Source of the DNA: HGM04593 sp045636125
Lineage (GTDB): Bacteria > Bacteroidota > Bacteroidia > Bacteroidales > Bacteroidaceae
Assembly: GCA_045636125.1 (NCBI GenBank)
Contig: JAZTWX010000007.1
Location: 1-46,918, forward strand
Length of the DNA stretch: 46,918 nucleotides
Direction of reading: 5' to 3'
Shown here: positions 1-6,757 of the stretch, piece by piece
Layout: every line of letters begins with the position of its first letter
How positions within the stretch are numbered: the first letter of the stretch is position 1
The notes under the pieces: generated by a model
What the model saw: only the letters and a program-made list of their open reading frames with translations
Databases searched by the model: none
Told to the model about the DNA's origin: nothing
Position numbers and translations under genes: made by a program

Positions 1-579
1 CTCGCACATTTCCCCAAAATACTGACGCCCGTTACCCTAAAAGCTTAATGCGCATCAATGAAGCAATGAATTTCACAATGAGAAAACAATAGCAAAAGTA
101 ATTCGTCGCCAACGGCGAAACCCGGCACCGTTAAAAATTGAGGGAGACACCGAGTAATTTAAGGGCCATTGTGTGAGTATGTTTGAGCGCAGCGCGGGTA
201 TATTTTTTCTTACATATCCGCGCGGAGCGAGTTACGGAGCACCCCTTAAATTACTTGAAGTGTCGAGTGGCAAGCGAGCGTTCGACCGAATGGAGCCTGC
301 CGAAATGAGCAAAGAATGCTCGCGACTATTTTTTCTCGCGTGCCGAGCCTTTTGCTTCTTTTCGTCGCACGAAAAGAAGGGAATAAAACAGCCATTAAAG
401 CAAGAAAAGCTCACGGGCTACCGAGAAATTAAATCGCACGTTTATAAAAGATTCAATGCTTATCGCTAAAATATGAAGGCAAATTTGTAAAAAACATAAT
501 TGGGGCACCAGCTATATTTTTACCCCTCAACTTTTGGGGTTGATCCTGAATTTGCCTTTTGCTCTCGTTTGCACGAGCT

Positions 580-604
580 TTGTGGGAGAGTAGGTCATCG
601 CCAC
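580..604 (+). other. 5S rRNA 3'-end-like remnant
   Basis: The bases around 581-602 (GTGGGAGAGTAGG followed by TCATCGCC) match the conserved 3' end of bacterial 5S rRNA, where GGGAGAGTAGG forms the loop E/helix IV-V side and the last bases close helix I. The upstream sequence is not 5S: the conserved CCGAACAGAGAAGTTAAGC region is absent in the preceding 120 bases. A rho-independent terminator follows at once, as it would after a real rRNA operon. This is therefore a fragment at best, not a working 5S gene. Confidence 0.4.
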
Positions 605-612
605 TTTTTATA

Positions 613-647
613 AAGAGGAATTCTTTTAGAAGAGTTCCTCTTTTTTT
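613..647 (+). terminator. Rho-independent terminator after the 5S-like tail
   Basis: AAGAGGAA (613-620) pairs with TTCCTCTT (635-642), followed by a T run to 647. This is a textbook terminator, yet no gene precedes it on the + strand, which supports the idea that it once ended an rRNA-type transcript. Confidence 0.7.
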
Positions 648-711
648 GTTGTTCTTTTTGCACTTTCCTTGGGCGATGAACTCCTTTGGGAAGCTAAAGT
701 TGATTTTATCG

Positions 712-774
712 ATATTCGCCTGCACTCGGCATAGTATAAATAAATTTATCCTCTGCTCTCGTTAGCACGAATAT
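712..774. repeat. Imperfect 63-base palindromic element
   Basis: ATATTCG (712-718) and CGAATAT (768-774) bound a dyad whose centre is ATAAAT AA ATTTAT (736-749). The flanks carry CTGCACTCGG on the left and CTGCTCTCG on the right. Part of the right arm (TGCTCTCGTTAGCACGA, 754-770) recurs with one change at 560-576. The design resembles intergenic palindromic repeats scattered in Bacteroidota genomes, but I cannot count copies from one window. Confidence 0.45.
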
Positions 775-980
775 TCCCGTCGTCGCAAGCAGTGCTGTGG
801 CTCCGCACTGCCATCGCCACTTTTATTAAGAGTTCTAAACATAAGTTTGGGACTCTTTTTCTTTTATACCACATAGCCCTGTTGCCTTCATTATCTATGG
901 TAATTTCTACTGAGCCCTTGCTTTTTGCCATTCTTTATAATAAATAAACAAAAGTTACGTTTATTAAATGTGTAAATACG

Positions 981-2132
981 ATGAAAATGAAATGGTTCAG
1001 TAATTTTAGAAACGTAAAAATAGTGCTTGTGCTGGTTGCTGCCGTTATTGCAGCAGCGTCGCTCATAATATCCCACTCGCTTGTAACCGACCTGAAAGCC
1101 GAGGAGGAGAAGAAAATGAATATATGGGCCGAGGCGATGAACTCCCTCAACAAAGCCGACGAAAAGACCGATCTTGGGCTTGTGCTCGCCGTGCTCAACG
1201 GTAACACCACAATACCGGTGGTGGTAACAAACAGCAGCGGGGCAATAACACAGCACCGCAATATTGAAATTGCGCAGGGTGCCGACACGCTTGCCGTGCT
1301 TATGGAGCTGGTATCCGATATGCGCCTGAAAAAACAGATTGTGCGCATAGACCTCGGCGGCGACTATCTTGAGGTGTGTTACTCCGACTCGCTTATCCTC
1401 AAACAGTTGGCCTATTACCCTTATGTGCAGCTGCTTGTGGTGCTGCTCTTCTTTGCAGTGTGCTTTTTTGCCATACTCAGCTCAAAGCGTGCCGAACAGA
1501 ACAAGGTGTGGGTGGGGCTTTCAAAAGAGACGGCCCACCAGCTGGGGACTCCCATCTCCTCGCTTATGGCGTGGACTGCCGTGCTGAAAGAAAAATACCC
1601 CACCGATGAACTTCTGCCCGAAATGGAGCGCGATGTCGCCCGTTTGCAGCGTGTTGCCGAGCGTTTTTCAAAAATAGGTTCTCTTCCCGAGCCTGTTGCC
1701 GAGGATATTGTGGAGGTTGTGAACCGTGCTGTGGAGTATGTGAAGCGTCGCAGCCCAGCACAGGTGGTCTATACAACCAATTACCCCAAACGCCCGCTAC
1801 CGGTGCGCATGAACGCCCCGCTCATTGAGTGGGTGATAGAGAACCTTTGCAAAAATGCAATCGACGCTATGGACGGGGCAGGCGAAATAACAATAACCAT
1901 TGCCCAGAACGAGGATTATGCCACCATTGATGTTGCCGACACTGGCAAGGGAATTGCGCGCACAAAACACAAGCAGGTGTTCGAGCCGGGCTACACAACC
2001 AAGAAACGTGGTTGGGGGCTGGGCCTGTCGCTTGCCAAGAGAATTGCCGAGGAGTACCACAAAGGACGCATTTTTGTGAAGAAATCGGCTCCGGGCAAGG
2101 GCACTACATTCCGTTTGGAATTAAAAAAATAA
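981..2132 (+). CDS. Membrane sensor histidine kinase (orphan)
   Basis: A 383-residue two-component sensor kinase. An N-terminal membrane helix (about 12-32) is followed by a short extracytoplasmic sensor region (about 35-145), a second helix (about 148-166) and a cytoplasmic kinase core. The phospho-acceptor box reads ETAHQLGTPISSL with the predicted phosphorylated His186; this HQLGTP form is common in Bacteroidota kinases. The ATPase domain shows an N box (ENLCKNAIDA, about 282-291), DTGKGI and a G box (GWGLGLSLAKRI). No HAMP or PAS domain is obvious. An in-frame ATG lies two codons in, so the start could be 987. No response regulator gene is adjacent in the window, so partner and signal are unknown. 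The next gene has its own -7 box, so this is probably its own transcript. Confidence 0.88.
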   Translation: MKMKWFSNFRNVKIVLVLVAAVIAAASLIISHSLVTDLKAEEEKKMNIWAEAMNSLNKADEKTDLGLVLAVLNGNTTIPVVVTNSSGAITQHRNIEIAQGADTLAVLMELVSDMRLKKQIVRIDLGGDYLEVCYSDSLILKQLAYYPYVQLLVVLLFFAVCFFAILSSKRAEQNKVWVGLSKETAHQLGTPISSLMAWTAVLKEKYPTDELLPEMERDVARLQRVAERFSKIGSLPEPVAEDIVEVVNRAVEYVKRRSPAQVVYTTNYPKRPLPVRMNAPLIEWVIENLCKNAIDAMDGAGEITITIAQNEDYATIDVADTGKGIARTKHKQVFEPGYTTKKRGWGLGLSLAKRIAEEYHKGRIFVKKSAPGKGTTFRLELKK

Positions 2133-2173
2133 AGATTTTCTTCAAATAAGGTGTAGGAAACAAATTTTTATTG

Positions 2174-2181
2174 TATCTTTG
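2174..2181 (+). promoter_or_regulatory. -7 box upstream of the DUF177 gene
   Basis: TATCTTTG fits the Bacteroidota -7 consensus TAnnTTTG. No good TTTG lies 19-21 bases upstream, so the -33 element is weak. It would start RNA about 70-80 bases before the DUF177 gene. Confidence 0.5.
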
Positions 2182-2260
2182 TGGCCTAAATTCGGGTAAT
2201 ACGGATAAAAGGCACTGCTTTTGGCAGTTAATATTGTTAAATTGTTGATATTTTGTTGCG

Positions 2261-2812
2261 ATGGGAAGATTTGATAAATACAATGTTGACCTTAAAGGTT
2301 TGAAGGCAGAGCTTAACCTGGAATTTCACCTTGACAACGCTTTCTTCGGAGACATTGAGGGCGAGGAGTTCCAGAAAGGAAATGTAAGAGCCACGGTGGC
2401 GGTGAAAAAGAGCCGCGACATATTCGATTTTACCTTCTCGCTTGCAGGAACAGTGGTGGTGCCTTGCGACCGCTGCCTCGACGACCTTGAAATAGACGTT
2501 GAAACGGCCAACAGCCTGCGCGTGAAGCTCGGCGAGGAGTATGCCGACGAGGGCGACATTGTTGTGGTACCCGAACAGGACGGCGATTTTAACATTGCCT
2601 GGTACTTGTACGAGTTTATAGTGCTGGCATTGCCCATGAAGCGAGTGCACGCCCCCGGCAAGTGCAACAGGGATATGGCAAACAAACTCAAGAAGCACTC
2701 TCCTTGCGAGAATGACGACGAGCCTACAGGCAACGAAGGCGATGACGCTCCCTTTGCAATAGATCCCCGCTGGGAAAGTTTGAAGAATATACAAATAGAA
2801 GAAGATAATTAA
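2261..2812 (+). CDS. DUF177/YceD family protein
   Basis: A 183-residue protein of the YceD (DUF177) family. Family members sit upstream of rpmF in many bacteria and the family has been linked to 23S rRNA accumulation and large-subunit assembly. The conserved central CDRCLDDLE motif is present (Cys69, Cys72), with two further Cys downstream (KCNRDM, SPCEN), so a zinc site is possible. The C-terminal tail is acidic (NDDEPTGNEGDDAP) and the last residues (DPRWESLKNIQ) match the usual family ending. The next gene, rpmF, starts 12 bases after the stop, so the two are co-transcribed and end at the terminator near 3068-3105. Family is sure, exact function is not. Confidence 0.87.
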   Translation: MGRFDKYNVDLKGLKAELNLEFHLDNAFFGDIEGEEFQKGNVRATVAVKKSRDIFDFTFSLAGTVVVPCDRCLDDLEIDVETANSLRVKLGEEYADEGDIVVVPEQDGDFNIAWYLYEFIVLALPMKRVHAPGKCNRDMANKLKKHSPCENDDEPTGNEGDDAPFAIDPRWESLKNIQIEEDN

Positions 2813-2824
2813 AAAGTTAGAACA

Positions 2825-3010
2825 ATGGCACATCCTAAAAGAAGACAATCAAAGACTAGAACTGCCAAGAGAAGAACTCACGACAAGGCAGTAGCTCCTA
2901 CATTGGCAATATGCCCCAACTGTGGCGAGTGGCACGTATATCACACTGTATGTGGTGCGTGTGGTTATTACAGAGGTAAATTGGCTATCGAGAAAGAGGC
3001 CGCTATCTAA
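2825..3010 (+). CDS. rpmF: 50S ribosomal protein L32
   Basis: A 61-residue protein with the diagnostic start MAHPKRRQSKTRT and two Cys pairs (Cys30/Cys33 in CPNC and Cys43/Cys46 in CGAC) that form the zinc ribbon of Zn-binding L32. The basic N-terminal third is the rRNA-binding part. It follows the DUF177 gene by 12 bases and is followed by a terminator. In many Bacteroidota fabH comes next; here it does not. Confidence 0.97.
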   Translation: MAHPKRRQSKTRTAKRRTHDKAVAPTLAICPNCGEWHVYHTVCGACGYYRGKLAIEKEAAI

Positions 3011-3067
3011 GATAACCTTAACCGTGCCCCCGTGTGGTCGGTGCGGAAAATTTTCTAACAAAGTAGA

Positions 3068-3105
3068 AACGCACCTTGCCTTTTACAGGCGGTGCGTTTT
3101 TTCTT
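3068..3105 (+). terminator. Terminator of the DUF177-rpmF transcript
   Basis: AACGCACC (3068-3075) pairs with GGTGCGTT (3091-3098). Inner bases GCC/GGC can extend the stem, and a T-rich run follows. Confidence 0.8.
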
Positions 3106-3142
3106 GCTTGTAACCCTTAAAAACACTCACTCAAAAAATCCT

Positions 3143-4027
3143 ATGCATAAAGCAGGCTTTGTGAATATTGTGGGTAACCCCAATGTGGGAAAATCCACAC
3201 TTATGAACCTCCTTGTGGGCGAGCGTATATCCATTGCCACCTTCAAGGCGCAGACAACACGCCATCGTATAATGGGAATACTCAATACCGACGATGCGCA
3301 GATTGTGTTTTCCGACACTCCCGGAGTGTTGAAGCCCAACTACAAGCTGCAAGAGGCAATGTTGCGCTTTTCGCGTTCGGCTCTTCGTGATGCCGATGTC
3401 CTGCTCTATGTAACCGATATGGTGGAGACACCCGAAAAGAACAGTGAGTTCATCGACGAGGTGCGCAAGCTCGACGTGCCCATAATTGTACTTATAAACA
3501 AGATTGACCTGGCCAACCAGCAGGAGCTCATTAAAAAAGTAGAATTGTGGCACGAAATCTTGCCCGAGGCCGAGATTATGCCCATTTCTGCAATGGCGAA
3601 ATTCGGCGTAGATGTGGTGATGAAGCGCATTATGGAGCTTCTCCCTCCCTCGCCCCCTTACTTCGACAAGGACCAGCTCACCGACAAGCCCGCCCGTTTC
3701 TTTGTAACCGAAATAATAAGAGAGAAAATCCTTTTGCATTACGACAAGGAGATACCCTATGTATGCGAGGCCGAGTGTGAGTATTTCAAAGAGAAAGAGG
3801 GCAGCATATATATAAAATCGATCATATATGTGGAGCGCGACTCGCAGAAGGGTATTATAATAGGGTACGAGGGAGCAGCCCTTAAACGCGTGGCAACCGA
3901 CGCCCGCCGCGAACTTGAGAAATTCTTCGACAAGAAAATATTCTTGGAGATATATGTTAAAGTAGACAAGGATTGGCGCAACAGCAACAAGCAGCTGCGT
4001 CGCTTCGGCTACGACCAAAAAGATTAA
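3143..4027 (+). CDS. era: GTPase Era
   Basis: A 294-residue ribosome-assembly GTPase that binds the 3' end of 16S rRNA and the 30S subunit. G1 is GNPNVGKST (11-19), G3 is DTPG (58-61), G4 is NKID (about 119-122) and G5 lies at ISAMAKFG. The C-terminal KH domain is clear (GYEGAALKRVATDARREL), and the ending KQLRRFGYD is typical. The frame stays open upstream to 3092, but MHKAGFVNIVGNPNVGKS matches the family start, so ATG 3143 is chosen. der begins 6 bases after the stop, so era and der form an operon. Both GTPases act in ribosome maturation, as L32 and the YceD-like protein also do. Confidence 0.97.
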   Translation: MHKAGFVNIVGNPNVGKSTLMNLLVGERISIATFKAQTTRHRIMGILNTDDAQIVFSDTPGVLKPNYKLQEAMLRFSRSALRDADVLLYVTDMVETPEKNSEFIDEVRKLDVPIIVLINKIDLANQQELIKKVELWHEILPEAEIMPISAMAKFGVDVVMKRIMELLPPSPPYFDKDQLTDKPARFFVTEIIREKILLHYDKEIPYVCEAECEYFKEKEGSIYIKSIIYVERDSQKGIIIGYEGAALKRVATDARRELEKFFDKKIFLEIYVKVDKDWRNSNKQLRRFGYDQKD

Positions 4028-4033
4028 GAGACT

Positions 4034-5347
4034 ATGGGAAATTTGGTAGCGATAGTGGGACGCCCTAACGTGGGAAAGTCGACACTTTTTAACCGCCTCA
4101 CTGAAACAAAGCAGGCGATTATATCGGACGAGGCGGGCACAACCCGCGACCGTCAGTACGGCCGTTGCTTGTGGTGCGGAAAGGAATTCTCGTTGGTTGA
4201 CACCGGCGGGTGGGTGCGTAACTCCGACGATGTGTTCGAGGAGGCAATATGCGAACAGGTTACTCTGGCAATGGAAGAGGCCGATGTCATCCTCTTTGTG
4301 GTTGACGCGATGAACGGCCTTACCGACCTCGACAGCGAGCTTGCGTCTATGCTGCGCCGCACTAAAAAGCCTGTGCTTGTGGTAGCCAACAAGGTCGATA
4401 CCTATGAAATGCAGTATGCCGCAGCCGAGTTCTATGCAATGGGCCTTGGCGACATGCACTGTATATCGGCTGCCAACGGTAGCGGCACCGGCGACCTTCT
4501 CGACCTTATTGTCTCTAAATTCACCAAAGAGGCCGAAGAGGCTCCCGAGGAGAATATCCCCCGCTTTGCCGTTGTGGGCCGCCCCAACGCCGGCAAAAGC
4601 TCAATTATAAACGTGTTCTTGGGCGAGGAGCGTAACATTGTAACCAATATTGCCGGTACAACCCGCGACTCCATCCTCACACGTTACACAAAATTCGGTT
4701 TCGACTTTTATCTTGTCGACACTGCCGGAATACGTAAAAAAGGCAAGGTGAACGAGGATATCGAGTACTATTCGGTGCTCCGCTCGATACGTGCCATTGA
4801 AAATTCCGACGTGTGTATTCTTATGATTGACGCCACACGCGGCATTGAGTCGCAGGACCTCAACATCTTCTCCATCATACAGCGTAACCAGAAGAGCCTT
4901 GTTGTGGTGGTGAACAAGTGGGACCTTGTTGAGGACAAGAGCGAGAAGGTGCAGAAATTCTTTGAGAATGCGATACGCGAACGCGTTGCGCCCTTTGTCG
5001 ATTTTCCCATAATCTTTACATCGGCGGTTACAAAACAGCGTGTCTTCAAGGTGCTGGAACTTGCAAAAGAGGTGTACCAGAATTCACAGACAAAGATATC
5101 TACCGCAAAATTCAACGAGGAGATGCTGCCCCTCATTGAGGCTTATCCTCCCCCTTCGATAAAAGGAAAGTATATAAAGATAAAATATTGTATGCAGTTG
5201 CACGACACACGCGTGCCCTCGTTCCTCTTCTTTGCCAACCTGCCGCAGTATGTGCGCGACCCATACAAGCGCTTCCTGGAAAACAAGATACGCGAGCGTT
5301 GGAAATTCACCGGCGTGCCTATGAATATTTTCATTCGTCAGAAATAA
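4034..5347 (+). CDS. der: GTPase Der (EngA)
   Basis: A 437-residue double GTPase needed for 50S assembly. The first G domain has GRPNVGKST (8-16), DTGGW and NKVD; the second has GRPNAGKSS (about 182-190), DTAGIRKKGKV and NKWD. A C-terminal KH-like domain follows, ending in NIFIRQK. Length is normal for the family. It lies 6 bases after era and ends at a hairpin terminator. Confidence 0.97.
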   Translation: MGNLVAIVGRPNVGKSTLFNRLTETKQAIISDEAGTTRDRQYGRCLWCGKEFSLVDTGGWVRNSDDVFEEAICEQVTLAMEEADVILFVVDAMNGLTDLDSELASMLRRTKKPVLVVANKVDTYEMQYAAAEFYAMGLGDMHCISAANGSGTGDLLDLIVSKFTKEAEEAPEENIPRFAVVGRPNAGKSSIINVFLGEERNIVTNIAGTTRDSILTRYTKFGFDFYLVDTAGIRKKGKVNEDIEYYSVLRSIRAIENSDVCILMIDATRGIESQDLNIFSIIQRNQKSLVVVVNKWDLVEDKSEKVQKFFENAIRERVAPFVDFPIIFTSAVTKQRVFKVLELAKEVYQNSQTKISTAKFNEEMLPLIEAYPPPSIKGKYIKIKYCMQLHDTRVPSFLFFANLPQYVRDPYKRFLENKIRERWKFTGVPMNIFIRQK

Positions 5348-5370
5348 AAGGCATACGTTAATGCCCTTGT

Positions 5371-5402
5371 CCCCGAAAGTAGAAATATTTTCGGGGATTT
5401 TG
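5371..5402 (+). terminator. Terminator after der
   Basis: CCCCGAAA (5371-5378) pairs with TTTCGGGG (5389-5396), followed by ATTTTG. The T tract doubles as the -33 element of the next promoter. Confidence 0.8.
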
Positions 5403-5429
5403 TTTAATTGCCATTAAAGTGTATTTTTG
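5399..5429 (+). promoter_or_regulatory. Bacteroidota-type promoter for the BspA-like gene
   Basis: TTTG (5399-5402), 19 bases, then TATTTTTG (5422-5429). Spacing and both boxes fit the Bacteroidota sigma factor. The start codon lies about 39 bases past the -7 box. Confidence 0.7.
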
Positions 5430-5467
5430 CTGCCGATGGCAGACAACTGTTCAGGATTTTATGAACT

Positions 5468-6676
5468 ATGAAAAATATTCTCTTTGGTAAAATACTTGCT
5501 TTGTTGCTGCTTTTTTGCAGCTCGGTAGTTTGTGGCCAGAACATCTTGTTCGATGGCTTGTGGTATGCTGTGAACGAGGACGACCCCTCGACAGTGTCAG
5601 CGTTCAAGGTTAAGGATAAAAAGAGGGCTGTGTTCGACATACCATCGTCTATTACTTACAAGGAAAAGAGCTATCGGGTTGTTAAAATTGAGAAAGAGCT
5701 TTTTTGGCAAAACGAGTCTCTGAGAAGTGTGAAAATCCCGAATAGCGTAACAAATATAGGCTCTTGTGCTTTTTCTGGCTGCGAAAATCTTAGAGAGGTT
5801 ATTCTGGGTAACAGCGTAAAATATATATCTTCTTGTGCCTTCTCCTCTTGTTCCAGCCTCGAACAGATTGTGTTGCCTGAAAGCGTGGTGTCGATAATGG
5901 ATAATGCCTTTTCCGATTGCGCCAGTCTCACTCACATTACAATTCCCAACGGGGTAACTACATTGGGCTTCGGTGTTTTCAGCTATTGCACCGGGCTCAA
6001 AAGTGTGGCCATCCCTGGCAGTGTAAAAAAAATAGGCTCGCACGCGTTCGATAATTGTAGAAACCTTAACAGTGTGGTGATTGGGGAGGGTGTTACTACG
6101 ATAGGTGCGGATGCATTTGCATTTTGTTTCAGCCTCAGAAATGTGACTATCGGCAGCAGTGTTACAAGAATAGGCGCCAGGGCTTTCTATGATTGTATTG
6201 CTGTTACGCAAGTGCACATCGGCGACCTTGCTGCTTGGTGCAATATATATTTCAACAGCACTGTTTCTAACCCTATGAATAGTGGTGCGCACCTCTATCT
6301 GAATGGAACCCGGCTGACCGACCTTGTAGTTCCTGCAAGTGTTACTGAATTACAGGACCATTCGTTCTATGGGTGTGCGAGTCTTAAAAGCGTGTCTGTA
6401 GGCACCGCTGTTACAAAGATTGCTTATGGGGCGTTTGAAAAATGTCCGGCTCTTGAAAAGATTGTGGTTGCGCCGGGAAACAAGGTGTACGATAGCCGCA
6501 ACAACTGTAATGCGATAATTGAAACAGCTGAAAACAAAATTGTCTGCGACTGCAAAGGAACTGTAATACCGCCGGGTGTACGCAAAGAGAGTGAGGCGGA
6601 AAAGGCCGAAAGAAAACGAGCCGAAAATATCAGGCGGGGGCAAATGCGTGCAGAAATGGAACATTTTCTTTTTTAG
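5468..6676 (+). CDS. BspA-like leucine-rich-repeat surface protein
   Basis: A 402-residue secreted protein. A signal peptide (ending about VCGQ, residue 24) precedes about ten repeats of the LRR_5/BspA type (about 70-345), recognisable by units such as ITNIGSCAFSGCENLREVILG and variants spaced about 23 residues. Such proteins in Bacteroidota and oral pathogens often bind host or bacterial surface proteins, so adhesion is an inference. The region about 230-270 (DLAAWCNIYFNS, SGAHLYLNG) interrupts the repeats and resembles a known BspA linker. The C-terminus is a charged helix (EAEKAERKRAENIRR), not a type IX secretion tail and not a membrane anchor. Base use is more AT-rich than the neighbouring genes, which hints at a different history. 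Confidence 0.85.
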   Translation: MKNILFGKILALLLLFCSSVVCGQNILFDGLWYAVNEDDPSTVSAFKVKDKKRAVFDIPSSITYKEKSYRVVKIEKELFWQNESLRSVKIPNSVTNIGSCAFSGCENLREVILGNSVKYISSCAFSSCSSLEQIVLPESVVSIMDNAFSDCASLTHITIPNGVTTLGFGVFSYCTGLKSVAIPGSVKKIGSHAFDNCRNLNSVVIGEGVTTIGADAFAFCFSLRNVTIGSSVTRIGARAFYDCIAVTQVHIGDLAAWCNIYFNSTVSNPMNSGAHLYLNGTRLTDLVVPASVTELQDHSFYGCASLKSVSVGTAVTKIAYGAFEKCPALEKIVVAPGNKVYDSRNNCNAIIETAENKIVCDCKGTVIPPGVRKESEAEKAERKRAENIRRGQMRAEMEHFLF

Positions 6677-6707
6677 GAGTTGCCCAGGCTTGTACTTAAG
6701 GGTATTC

Positions 6708-6753
6708 AATATAAACAACAGAAGCGCCAATTGGCGCTTCTGTTGTTTATATT
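6708..6753. terminator. Perfect 46-base palindrome, bidirectional terminator
   Basis: The two 23-base arms are fully complementary (centre 6730/6731, core GAAGCGCCAATTGGCGCTTC). The arms end in A and T rich bases, so it works in both directions between the convergent BspA-like gene and mlaF. It sits 31 bases after one stop and 4 bases from the other. Confidence 0.85.
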
Positions 6754-6757
6754 CGTG

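Larger units (their letters stand above)
1..980. other. Gene-free, hairpin-rich intergenic region
   Basis: No reading frame here looks like a protein: the open frames are short, overlap on both strands and are rich in Arg/Ser/Cys as expected of chance translation. The stretch holds inverted repeats (153-165 with 243-255; 192-201 with 214-223; 355-365 with 369-379; 476-485 with 549-558; 712-718 with 768-774), two sites ending in CATCGCCACTTTT (596-608 and 812-824) that resemble the tail of 5S rRNA, and a good terminator at 613-647. I infer a decayed or repeat-type region, possibly downstream of an rRNA operon lying to the left. Its left part (1-150) shows little beyond a short TCGCC/GGCGA hairpin near 107-119. 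No clear TAnnTTTG promoter for the next gene was found in it. Confidence 0.6.

Noticed and set aside
173..469. 98-residue + strand frame in the first kilobase
   Set aside because: It runs through several inverted repeats, has odd composition (Phe, Cys, Arg clusters) and no upstream promoter or homologue that I recognise.
842..849. TAAGTTTG upstream of the sensor kinase
   Set aside because: It fits TAnnTTTG but has no TTTG at the right distance and lies inside a terminator-like hairpin.
3131..4459. Long open frame (442 residues) on the - strand over era and der
   Set aside because: It is the antisense shadow of two certain GTPase genes, has a His/Leu/Val-rich composition typical of shadows and no domain signature.
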